Assembly (NCBI RefSeq): GCF_003111685.1
Contig: NZ_CP022189.1
Coordinates: 2,310,001-2,374,000 of the forward strand
Length of the DNA: 64,000 bases
From: Alloyangia pacifica
Lineage (GTDB): Bacteria > Pseudomonadota > Alphaproteobacteria > Rhodobacterales > Rhodobacteraceae
Direction of reading: 5' to 3'
Shown here piece by piece: positions 56,845 through 64,000 of the stretch (positions are counted from its first letter, which is position 1; the number at the start of each line of letters is the position of its first letter). The notes under the pieces were generated by a model. It was not told the DNA's origin, made no database searches, and saw nothing but the letters and a program-made list of their open reading frames with translations. A program made the position numbers and the translations under genes.

Positions 56845-57948
56845 TCAGTTGGCGTCGAGCGCTCGGCAATCCTCGGGCAACCAGCCGATCTCGATCTCGG
56901 TGCCCGGGGTCAGGCGTACCTGGTCGGGCGCGTTGCGTGTCTTGATGACGAAGTCGCGGTTGCCGGCCACTTCGAGCCGAGTGCGGAAGATGTCGCCCAT
57001 GTAGATGAACTCGAGCACCTTGGCCTTGAGCGTGTGGGCGCCTTCTTGCAGGCGGTCCTTGTTGTATTCGACGCGCTCGGGGCGGATCGAAACACGAGTA
57101 CGCTCGCCGACCTTGGTCACGTTGACCGGCTTGGCGTCGATCACCTCGCCCCCGTCCAGCTTGACCACGCAATTGTCGCCCCTGATCTCGGCGATGGTGC
57201 CCTCGAGTGTGTTGTTCTCGCCGATGAACTGCGCCACGAAGCTGTTCTCGGGCTGCTCGTAGAGCTGATCCGGCGGGGCGAGCTGTTGGATGCGCCCGTC
57301 GTTGAAGACGGCGACGCGGTCAGACATGGTCAGCGCCTCGGTCTGGTCGTGCGTCACGTAGACCACGGTGATCCCCAGTCGGTGCGCCAGGTCGGTGATC
57401 TCGAACTGCATCTTCTCGCGCAGCTGTTTGTCGAGCGCGCCGAGCGGCTCGTCCATCAGCACCAGTTCGGGCTCAAACACCAGTGCGCGCGCCAGCGCGA
57501 TCCGCTGTTGCTGGCCGCCCGAGAGCTGCGCCGGGCGGCGGCCGCCGAAGGCCCCCATTTCGACCATGTCGAGGGCCCGCTTGACCTTGGCCTCGCGGTC
57601 CGACTTGCCGATCTTGCGCACCTCGAGCGGGAAGCTGAGGTTCTCGGCAACGGTCATGTGCGGGAAAAGGGCGTAATTCTGGAAGACCATACCGATGCCC
57701 CGCTTGTGCGGCGGGATATTGTTGATCGACACGCCGTCGAGCTTGATCTCGCCATGGGTGGCGGTCTCGAAACCGGCGAGCATCATCAGGCAGGTGGTCT
57801 TGCCTGAACCCGACGGTCCCAGCATGGTCAAAAACTCGCCCTTGGGCAGGCTCAGGTTCAGATCTTTGACGACAAGGGTCTCGCCATCATAGCTTTTCTG
57901 CACGCGCTCAAAGGCGACAAAAGCGTCGCTTGTCCCGGTATCTGGCAA
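56845..57948 (-). CDS. polyamine-type ABC transporter ATPase (PotA-like)
   Basis: A 367-aa ATPase: Walker A GPSGSGKTT, signature LSGGQQQRIALARAL, Walker B LVLMDEPLGALD, switch His in VTHDQTEA, and a C-terminal TOBE domain (from about residue 260). The start is taken as TTG at 57948, which has GGGGAG 6 nt upstream and gives the family N-terminus PDTGTSDAFVAFERVQ; ATG at 58023 would add 25 residues without a ribosome binding site. First gene of the operon. Confidence 0.85.
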   Translation of the reverse strand: MPDTGTSDAFVAFERVQKSYDGETLVVKDLNLSLPKGEFLTMLGPSGSGKTTCLMMLAGFETATHGEIKLDGVSINNIPPHKRGIGMVFQNYALFPHMTVAENLSFPLEVRKIGKSDREAKVKRALDMVEMGAFGGRRPAQLSGGQQQRIALARALVFEPELVLMDEPLGALDKQLREKMQFEITDLAHRLGITVVYVTHDQTEALTMSDRVAVFNDGRIQQLAPPDQLYEQPENSFVAQFIGENNTLEGTIAEIRGDNCVVKLDGGEVIDAKPVNVTKVGERTRVSIRPERVEYNKDRLQEGAHTLKAKVLEFIYMGDIFRTRLEVAGNRDFVIKTRNAPDQVRLTPGTEIEIGWLPEDCRALDAN

Positions 57949-58422
57949 ATCCGGCTCCCCGTTTTGTGTTCCGCGGATTTTTCTCCGCTGTCTTGCGTAG
58001 GATAAGAGCGCGTCCAGACCCATGTTGCAACCGTGTTGCCGGGAACGCGAAGAGATTCGCGTCTTTGCAGGACCATCGGGCACAAATGCGTCCCTTCGCA
58101 GCAAAAAATCGTCATGACACATTGCTCAGCAGGCCGATTACCTCCGGCTTCCGCGGGGTCACGAATGGCGCCTGAACCGAAATTTCGATGAAAATCAGCG
58201 CAGAATCGCCGTGACCTCCGGCGTAGCGGCCCCGCAACCGCACATTTCAAGAGCAAAAGGCGAGAAAAACGCCATATCTTCGTGTCCTTCCGAGCAGAGC
58301 GAAACGCCGGCCTCTGCGTCCCCTGAAACGCCCCCGGTACACACAAGGGATTGGGCGCCTTCTTCCTCTTCGCGGGTCGCAAGAGGTTTGACCGGGCGTC
58401 CGTCCCTGCTAAGCCTTCGGTC
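57949..58422. promoter_or_regulatory. divergent region between the PotA-like gene and argE
   Basis: A 474-nt gap that serves both promoters. It holds a perfect 10-bp palindrome CGAAATTTCG at 58178-58187 and lower GC than its surroundings around 58090-58130 and 58190-58270. No sigma-70 site, RNA gene or small ORF could be defended. Confidence 0.4.
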
Positions 58423-59586
58423 ATGAGCCATCTTCTGCCCGCCACCGAGGAGCACCTGAAGCACCTCATCGCCTGCCCGACCGTCTCGAGCGAGAGCAAT
58501 CTCGCGATGATGGCCATGATGGGCGATCACCTCGAGCACCTCGGTGCAAAGGTCGAGATTTTCCGCGACGCGACCGGCACCAAGGCCAATATGTTTGCCA
58601 CGCTCGGCCCGGACATCCCCGGCGGCGTGGTGGTCTCGGGGCATTCCGATGTGGTGCCGGTGACCGATCAGGACTGGAGCAGCGACCCCTTCACCTTGAC
58701 CCTGCGCGACGATCACCTCTACGGCCGTGGTACCTGCGACATGAAGGGCTTCATCGCCGCCGCGCTGGCCTTGGCCGAGCCGGTCTCGAAGATGACGCTG
58801 CGCCGCCCTCTGCATCTTTGCTTCACCCATGACGAGGAGGTCGGCTGCCTCGGCGCCCGCGCATTGGTGCCCGAGCTACAGCGCCGCGGCCACGCGCCGC
58901 GCATGGCGATCATCGGCGAGCCCACCGGCATGCGGCTGATCGAGGGGCACAAGGGCTGCTGCGAATACACCACGCGGTTCTCGGGGCTCGAGGGCCATGG
59001 CTCCGCCCCCGACCGCGGCGTGAACGCGGTGCTCTACGCGCTGCGCTATACCCAGCGGCTGATGGAGATGGCCGAGGCGCTGAAGGCCCGCGCGCCGCAC
59101 GGCAGCCGCTTCGATCCGCCTTGGACCACGGTGAACGTCGGCCGCCTCGCCGGCGGTGTCGCGCACAACGTCATTCCCGGCAAGGCCGAGGTCGATTGGG
59201 AAATGCGCCCGGTGCAGCCCGGCGACGCCGAGTTCGTCAACGAGGCGCTGGCCCATTGCATTGAGAATGAACTGCTGCCCGCCATGCGCGCCGTGCACCC
59301 CGACGCCGAGATCACCACCGAGGTGATCGGCGAGGTCGCCGGGCTGATCCCGATGGAGGACAACGCGGCGCGCGATCTGATCTCCCGCCTCACCGGCAGC
59401 AATTCCGCCGACGTGGTGCCCTTCGGCACCGAGGCCGGCCTGTTCCAGCAGATGGGTCTGTCCGTGGTGGTCTGCGGCCCCGGAGAGATCGCCCAGGCCC
59501 ACAAGCCCGACGAATTCGTCACCCGCGGTCAGCTGGCGCAATGCCTCGGCCTGCTCGAAGGCATCGCCCACAGCCTCGTGGCCTGA
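58423..59586 (+). CDS. argE: acetylornithine deacetylase
   Basis: A 387-aa M20-family zinc amidase that releases ornithine from N-acetylornithine. Metal and catalytic residues are in VVVSGHSDVVPV, GRGTCDMKGF, HDEEVGCLGAR and IGEPTGM. Catalytic Asp/Glu spacing fits ArgE more than DapE. Start at 58423 gives MSHLLPATEEHL; a 24-codon extension was rejected. Confidence 0.9.
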   Translation: MSHLLPATEEHLKHLIACPTVSSESNLAMMAMMGDHLEHLGAKVEIFRDATGTKANMFATLGPDIPGGVVVSGHSDVVPVTDQDWSSDPFTLTLRDDHLYGRGTCDMKGFIAAALALAEPVSKMTLRRPLHLCFTHDEEVGCLGARALVPELQRRGHAPRMAIIGEPTGMRLIEGHKGCCEYTTRFSGLEGHGSAPDRGVNAVLYALRYTQRLMEMAEALKARAPHGSRFDPPWTTVNVGRLAGGVAHNVIPGKAEVDWEMRPVQPGDAEFVNEALAHCIENELLPAMRAVHPDAEITTEVIGEVAGLIPMEDNAARDLISRLTGSNSADVVPFGTEAGLFQQMGLSVVVCGPGEIAQAHKPDEFVTRGQLAQCLGLLEGIAHSLVA

Positions 59587-59663
59587 ACGGGCCCGCGGCC
59601 GCTTTCTTCGCCGGCACAAGATTTCCCATGGCGGCACGGGGTGTGCCCCCCGCTGCTGCTGCC

Positions 59664-60206
59664 TCAGCCCGCGCGCCAGCCGTCCAGCGGCTCGGGCACC
59701 ACGAGCCGCGTGCCCGGCAGTATCCGCCCGGCAATCGCCCGCAGATCGCCCGGCGCGAAACCGACGCAGCCTGCCGTCGGATAGCCCGGCCGCCGCCACT
59801 GGTGCAGGAAGATCGCCGAACCGCGGCCCGGTTCGGCCTCGGGCCAGTTCCAGTCGGTGATCAGCACGAGATCGTAGAGCGGATCGGCCCGTCGCAGGGT
59901 TTCGTGGCTGGGTGCGAAAGGTGCCTGCACCAGCTGGTTATAGGCCGGCGAGCCACTGTCGTCGCACCAGAGATCGCGCAGCCGGATCGGCTCTGCCCAG
60001 AAAGCGGGCCGCGCCATGCGGTCGGGCCGGTAGAGCATGGCGACCACGCGGTGGACGCCGACCGGCGTCGCCCCGTCGCCCTCACGCTTGCAGGCCCGCA
60101 CGCCGCCGCGCCCGATAACGCAGGGCCACGTCCGCCCCGCGAAACGCAGACCGGCGCGGGTCAGCACCAGGTCGTTCGCCCCCACACGCACGCCCGCGCC
60201 GCTCAC
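59664..60206 (-). CDS. L,D-transpeptidase (YkuD) family protein without signal peptide
   Basis: A 180-aa protein with the YkuD active site HQWRRPGYPTAGCVGF (catalytic Cys in GCVG). The usual signal peptide is missing: the N-terminus is MSGAGVRVGANDLVL. A role in peptidoglycan crosslinking is expected from the family but export is not evident. It overlaps ribA by 4 nt, so it is translated together with it. Confidence 0.85.
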   Translation of the reverse strand: MSGAGVRVGANDLVLTRAGLRFAGRTWPCVIGRGGVRACKREGDGATPVGVHRVVAMLYRPDRMARPAFWAEPIRLRDLWCDDSGSPAYNQLVQAPFAPSHETLRRADPLYDLVLITDWNWPEAEPGRGSAIFLHQWRRPGYPTAGCVGFAPGDLRAIAGRILPGTRLVVPEPLDGWRAG

Positions 60207-61294
60207 AGCAGGTGCCCCGACTTCTCGGCCTTGGTGGCAAGATAGCGTTCGTTGTAGGTGTTCAGCCCCACCTTCAGCGGCACGCGCTCGGCGACGGTGA
60301 TGCCGCAGCGCTCCATCATCGCCATCTTGTTTGGGTTGTTGGTCAGCAGCCGCACCGCGCCGAAGCCCATCTTGCGCAGGATCTCCGCGCCGAGGCGGAA
60401 GTCGCGCTCGTCATCCTCGAAGCCCAGCCGATGGTTCGCCTCGACCGTGTCGAAGCCCTGATCCTGCAGCGCGTAGGCGCGCATCTTGTTGGCCAGCCCG
60501 ATGCCCCGCCCCTCCTGGTTGAGATAGAGCAGAACCCCTGCCCCCTCCTCTCCCATCTGCGCCAGCGCCGCATTGAGTTGCGGGCCGCAGTCGCATTTCA
60601 GCGAGCCCAGAAGGTCGCCGGTGAAACAGGCGGAATGCAGTCGCGAGAGTACCGGCTTGGAACGATCCGGGCGGCCGATCTCGATGGCGTAATGCTCGTC
60701 CGAGCCATCCTCGGGCCGGAAGATGTGCAGCCGGGCGTTCTGCGCAGCGCGCAGCGGCACCTTGGCCGAGACAACGTGATCGAGCCGCGCCAGCGTCAGC
60801 ATGTAGGGGCCTGCCGGGTCGGCCTCGACGACGGTCAGCATCTCGCCCTGCGCAAAGCCTTCGGGGTCCTCAAGCGGCAGGATCAGGGCGGCGGGCAGCA
60901 GCCGCGCCGATTTCACGAGGGTGATCGCCAGCCGGTGCAGCCCGGTGTCGCCGCCCCGGCGGGTGGCGAGCGGGCCCTTCATTGGCTTGGCCAAGTCATC
61001 CGCCGGATCGGCGATCGATTGCACCCAGTCGAGCCCCGCATCGCCCGGAAGGATCACCCGCGCCAGATCGCCGTCATAGGCCCGCGCCTTCAGCGTTTCG
61101 GCCCGGCGCGCGGTAATGGTCAGGTCAAGCTCTCCCGGCAGCGCCCGCAGCACCGCCAACCGCGCCGCCGAAACCGTCTCGGCCGCGATCACCAGCGCGC
61201 CGCCTGCCCGCGCCTTCAGCACCACCGGCACCCCCATGCGCAGGTCGGCGCGGGCACGGGCGAGCAATTCTCCGAGATCGGGCGCGAGGGACAT
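60203..61294 (-). CDS. ribA: GTP cyclohydrolase II with degenerate N-terminal RibB-like domain
   Basis: A 363-aa protein that makes the first riboflavin precursor from GTP. The C-terminal half (about 165-363) is GTP cyclohydrolase II, with zinc cysteines in CFTGDLLGSLKCDC and the EGRGIGLANKMRAY active-site loop. The N-terminal ~160 residues resemble 3,4-dihydroxy-2-butanone-4-phosphate synthase but lack its acidic active-site motif (the REGE/ENEGDL position reads GGALVIAAE), so this half is probably inactive. A separate RibB would be needed elsewhere. Confidence 0.93.
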   Translation of the reverse strand: MSLAPDLGELLARARADLRMGVPVVLKARAGGALVIAAETVSAARLAVLRALPGELDLTITARRAETLKARAYDGDLARVILPGDAGLDWVQSIADPADDLAKPMKGPLATRRGGDTGLHRLAITLVKSARLLPAALILPLEDPEGFAQGEMLTVVEADPAGPYMLTLARLDHVVSAKVPLRAAQNARLHIFRPEDGSDEHYAIEIGRPDRSKPVLSRLHSACFTGDLLGSLKCDCGPQLNAALAQMGEEGAGVLLYLNQEGRGIGLANKMRAYALQDQGFDTVEANHRLGFEDDERDFRLGAEILRKMGFGAVRLLTNNPNKMAMMERCGITVAERVPLKVGLNTYNERYLATKAEKSGHLL

Positions 61295-61505
61295 GGGCGT
61301 CTTCCTGTCTGGGCCGCGACAAGCGTGGCGGATGGTACACCCAGGCCAGCCGGCCCGGGAAGGCGTTGAAACAAAGCAGCTTCATTGCTGTAACAAAAGC
61401 CATTCTGCAACACGAGAGCGTGAGAACCCTGCAGCAAAACTTGTTTGTCCCCCCTTACGCTTACATGTGCCCCAGCAAGACAGAGACGGCACGACGGAGA
61501 GGCAA

Positions 61506-62192
61506 ATGGCCCAGATCAAGAACATCCTTCTGGTGGACGACGACGACGACCTGCGCGAAGCGCTGGCCGAGCAGCTGGTCATGACCGAGGATTTCGAGGT
61601 GTTCGAGGCCGAGACCGGCGCCGCCGCCATGGCGCGGGTGAAGGAACAGGTCTACGACCTGCTGATCCTCGACGTCGGCCTGCCCGACACGGACGGCCGC
61701 GAGCTGTGCAAGCTGATGCGCAAGCAGGGGGTCAAGTCGCCCATCCTCATGCTCACCGGCCATGACACGGATGCCGACACCATCCTCGGCCTCGACGCTG
61801 GTGCAAACGACTATGTTACCAAGCCTTTCAAATTCCCGGTGCTGCTGGCCCGCATCCGCGCGCAGCTGCGCCAGCATGAACAGTCCGAGGACGCGGTCTT
61901 CACCGTCGGCCCCTACACCTTCAAGCCGTCGATGAAGCTGCTGGTGACCGAGGACGACCGCAAGATCCGGCTGACCGAGAAAGAGACGAACATCCTCAAG
62001 TTCCTCTACCGCTCGACCGAAGGGGTGGTGCCGCGCGAGATTCTGCTGCACGAAGTCTGGGGTTACAACGCCGGGGTGACGACGCACACGCTCGAGACCC
62101 ACATCTATCGACTGCGGCAGAAAATCGAACCCGATCCCTCGAACGCACGTATTTTGGTCACAGAATCCGGGGGTTATCGGCTCGTTGCCTGA
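61506..62192 (+). CDS. OmpR-family response regulator, CenR-like
   Basis: A 228-aa response regulator. Receiver domain with Asp56 (DLLILDVGLP) and Lys in YVTKPFKFPV; winged-helix C-terminus with TTHTLETHIYRLRQKIEPDP. The sequence, including DDDDDLREALAEQLV and ARIRAQLRQHEQSEDA, closely resembles CenR, an essential envelope/cell-division regulator of R. sphaeroides and Caulobacter; this is from memory. No kinase gene is adjacent. It diverges from ribA. Confidence 0.9.
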   Translation: MAQIKNILLVDDDDDLREALAEQLVMTEDFEVFEAETGAAAMARVKEQVYDLLILDVGLPDTDGRELCKLMRKQGVKSPILMLTGHDTDADTILGLDAGANDYVTKPFKFPVLLARIRAQLRQHEQSEDAVFTVGPYTFKPSMKLLVTEDDRKIRLTEKETNILKFLYRSTEGVVPREILLHEVWGYNAGVTTHTLETHIYRLRQKIEPDPSNARILVTESGGYRLVA

Positions 62193-62255
62193 CGAATCGG
62201 CGGAAATGTCACGTCATAGCGGTTTTCCGCCAATCTTCGTCTGCTCGCCCATTGG

Positions 62256-62261
62256 TTGACA
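62256..62261 (+). promoter_or_regulatory. TTGACA -35 element before the small-RNA candidate
   Basis: Perfect -35 hexamer TTGACA at 62256-62261. A GATACT at 62273-62278 is too close (11 nt) to be its -10; no canonical -10 is found at 16-18 nt, so the promoter remains unproven. Confidence 0.35.
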
Positions 62262-62278
62262 CTGTACTTGGTGATACT

Positions 62279-62406
62279 CTGACCTAGCCTTTCGGATAGG
62301 ACTCCTCCCGTCGGTCAGGTCCCTCAACAGTTCCCGTGGCATGTGCGGGTCATCACATGCACCTCCCTGTTGGACTGGGCCGGGCCACGCGCCCGGCCTC
62401 TTTTTT
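62279..62406 (+). ncRNA. candidate small RNA with two CCUCC-type motifs and intrinsic terminator
   Basis: Hairpin A: CCTA-G-CC (62283-62289) with GG-A-TAGG (62294-62300), loop TTTC. A single-stranded CTCCTCCC follows at 62302-62309. Hairpin B: GCATGTG (62339-62345) with CACATGC (62354-62360). A second CU-rich segment ACCTCCCT lies at 62361-62368. The terminator is GGCCGGGC (62378-62385) with GCCCGGCC (62391-62398) then TCTTTTTT. The terminator is over 180 nt past the response-regulator stop with no ORF between, so it more likely ends a separate RNA. CCUCC motifs resemble the Shine-Dalgarno-targeting CcsR/cuckoo RNAs known from Rhodobacter. Confidence 0.55.
62378..62406 (+). terminator. strong intrinsic terminator
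   Basis: GGCCGGGC/GCCCGGCC stem with CACGC loop (62378-62398) followed by TCTTTTTT. It ends the candidate RNA or an extended response-regulator 3' UTR. Confidence 0.92.
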
Positions 62407-62740
62407 GCAACGGCTCCGGCTCTTTGAAACCTGTCCGGCTCCGGGTTCGTCGACAGACCGCACATGTAAGCCCAGCGTGTTCCAGCCCAAAGCTCAACCC
62501 GCCAGCTGCCTGCGCCTCGGACCCCGAAACCCTGCGGAGTCCGAAGCGCATCCCAGCCATTGTCGTGCAAATTCCGTGAGTGGCGTCACGACGGCTTGCC
62601 CTTTCGATCTGCGTCGAAAATCGTTAAAAAAGCGCGAACGAGGGTGAGATTCCCCCGCCACGCATGGTGAATCCCCCCGCAGCTTGCCGTTGACGCACCA
62701 GATGATAGAAGCCCGGCGCTCTGGCCGGAAAGGACTCAGT

Positions 62741-63529
62741 TTGACCGACACGCCCCGACGTCTCGAACATCCGAACTTGAACGCGCAGCTCCTGCATTGG
62801 TGGATGCGTGACTACGATCATGTCTTCGTGGTGCTCAACCCCTTCTTCCGCGTGCCCGGCTTTACGCCGGAGACCACCGCCTGGGGTCCGCTGCGCAGTG
62901 AGGCGACGACACCGCAGGAACTCGAGGCGCTGCTCGAGAGCCTTGGCGGGCCGCAGCCCGACCAGGCCCCCGAGGCCTTCGATGAGATCATCAAGACCAC
63001 CGGCCAGCCGGTGCGCTGGGACATGATCGCCCAGGCGCTTGGTGTCAGCGACTTCCGACATTTCGCACGCATGGTCTGGCTCTGGGTGATCGGGGCCGAG
63101 CCGCCGGATCTCGATGCCACGCTTGTCTCACGGATCGCGCGGCACTGCCGTCAGGAAGGGCTCTACAAGCCGGAGGAGGACTGGCTGCCGCTGGTCCTCG
63201 AGCCGATGCTTGTGCCCTATTTCGAGGCGCTCCGCCTCGACGAGGTCACCCTCTGGGACGAGACCCGCACCTCCTCGCTGGACTGCCCGGTCGAGGCGCT
63301 GCACCGCGACGAGCCGCCGGTGGCCCTGATGGATGCGCCGATTTCGGCGATCTCGGCGCCCGGGCTGCTGCTGAGCTGGTCGCAGGACCAGGTGACCGGC
63401 CTACTGGCCCTCACCGAGGAGATGCGCCAGAAAGTCGACCCTGCGCGTCACCTCGAAGGCTTCTGGGCCGGAGCGGGCACCTCGTCTCTGGTGCTGGATC
63501 AGCCTCGGGCCCCTGCCCTGCTGCACTGA
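62741..63529 (+). CDS. conserved hypothetical protein (unknown function)
   Basis: A 262-aa soluble protein of no family I recognise. The start is taken as TTG at 62741 because GGAAAGGA lies 6 nt upstream and gives MTDTPRRLEHPNLNAQLLHWWMRDYDHVF; in-frame ATG 62702 and TTG 62684 lack ribosome binding sites. The protein is acidic with several aromatic clusters (WWMRDYDHVFVVLNPFFRV, RMVWLWVIGAEPPDL) and no membrane segment or signal peptide. It converges on pnp. Confidence 0.75.
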   Translation: MTDTPRRLEHPNLNAQLLHWWMRDYDHVFVVLNPFFRVPGFTPETTAWGPLRSEATTPQELEALLESLGGPQPDQAPEAFDEIIKTTGQPVRWDMIAQALGVSDFRHFARMVWLWVIGAEPPDLDATLVSRIARHCRQEGLYKPEEDWLPLVLEPMLVPYFEALRLDEVTLWDETRTSSLDCPVEALHRDEPPVALMDAPISAISAPGLLLSWSQDQVTGLLALTEEMRQKVDPARHLEGFWAGAGTSSLVLDQPRAPALLH

Positions 63530-63580
63530 AGCCGGACACGGGCGCCGCGCGCCGCGGCGAGTGCCCCCCCCCCAACAGAA

Positions 63581-63609
63581 ACCGCCCCGACCGAAAGGCC
63601 GGGGCGGTT
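63581..63609 (-). terminator. terminator of pnp
   Basis: AACCGCCCC on the minus strand (63609-63601) pairs with GGGGCGGTT on the other arm (63588-63580), with a GAAA-type loop between GGCC and GACC, then TTTCTG on the minus strand. It lies 31 nt past the pnp stop. Confidence 0.75.
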
Positions 63610-63639
63610 GTGCATTTCAGCGAGGGCCGAGGCCGCGGA

Positions 63640-64000
63640 TCACTCCGCGGTCTCTTCCTTCTTGTCCGCTGCCAGCTCTTCGCCGGTTTCCTGGTCGACC
63701 ATCTTCATGGCGAGGCGCACCTTGCCGCGATCGTCGAAGCCAAGCAGCTTCACGTAGACTTCCTGACCTTCCTTCAGCACATCCGACGGATGGTTCAGGC
63801 GGCGGTTCTCGATCTGGCTGACGTGCACGAGGCCGTCGCGCTTGCCGAAGAAGTTCACGAAGGCGCCGAAATCGACGATCTTCACGACCTTGCCCTTGTA
63901 GACGGCGCCCTCTTCCGGCTCTGCCACGATCGAGTAGATCATGTCATAGGCCTTCTGGATGGCTTCACCGTTGGCCGAGGCGATCTTGATCACGCCATCG
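63640..64000 (-). CDS. pnp: polyribonucleotide nucleotidyltransferase, C-terminal part (runs off the window)
   Basis: The last 119 codons plus the stop of PNPase, the 3'-5' exoribonuclease of RNA decay. Visible are the end of the KH domain ([17 protein letters not shown]) and the S1 RNA-binding domain ([30 protein letters not shown]), ending in a short acidic Glu/Lys tail. The catalytic cores lie beyond 64000. Confidence 0.95.
   Translation of the reverse strand, partial: DGVIKIASANGEAIQKAYDMIYSIVAEPEEGAVYKGKVVKIVDFGAFVNFFGKRDGLVHVSQIENRRLNHPSDVLKEGQEVYVKLLGFDDRGKVRLAMKMVDQETGEELAADKKEETAE

Overview
This is a high-GC, gene-dense chromosomal segment from an alphaproteobacterium of the Rhodobacteraceae (Roseobacter group). 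The evidence is the ethylmalonyl-CoA pathway genes (ccr, ecm, mch, mcl2), the sdh-mch-mcl2 / mdh-suc-lpd gene order also known from Rhodobacter sphaeroides, a petP-petR pair, an HvrA/SpbA-type H-NS protein, and a taurine cluster with taurine:pyruvate aminotransferase. The genus cannot be fixed from the sequence. There is no prophage, insertion sequence, CRISPR array, tRNA or rRNA; this is core chromosome.

Layout. 1-4.7 kb: the 5' end of ccr diverges from ecm, followed by an H-NS-like gene coupled to deoD and a DUF1989 gene. 4.8-9.2 kb: two small conserved proteins and the sdhCDA-lipoprotein-sdhB operon. 9.4-12.1 kb: mch, a DUF1737 protein, an NnrU-like protein and mcl2. 12.4-16.6 kb: a secreted protein and a four-gene OsmF/YehYXW-type osmoprotectant ABC transporter. 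16.9-27.2 kb: mdh, sucCD, sucAB, a 77-aa protein, a MAPEG protein and lpd. Carbon therefore moves through the ethylmalonyl-CoA pathway (C2 assimilation) and the lower TCA cycle using genes packed into about 27 kb.

27.4-32.1 kb: a YdeI-like gene, then a tightly coupled ftsE-ftsX-plsC-PNPOx operon diverging from a zinc-ribbon membrane protein. 32.2-37.1 kb: tauABC divergent from tpa. 37.1-42.4 kb: GNAT, hupB, amn, topoisomerase IB, a lytic transglycosylase and an SDR. 42.4-44.7 kb: queCDEF behind a preQ1-I riboswitch. 44.9-48.9 kb: dxs, ispA, xseB and an HDAC-family gene. 49-51.2 kb: petP-petR and ilvE. 51.3-58 kb: a PAS protein and a polyamine-type ABC transporter with unusual permeases. 58.4-64 kb: argE, an L,D-transpeptidase coupled to ribA, a CenR-like response regulator, a candidate small RNA, an unknown gene and the 3' end of pnp.

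The most notable non-coding signals are a paired TGTGATCAC operator upstream of both sdh and suc (two copies 20-21 bp apart in each case), a Thermoanaerobacter-like preQ1-I riboswitch that would sequester the queC ribosome binding site, a structured RNA with two CCUCC-type motifs and a strong terminator at 62.28-62.41 kb, and three 11-bp-phased TGCATG repeats before lpd. Many long ORFs on the opposite strand of real genes are high-GC shadows and were left out.
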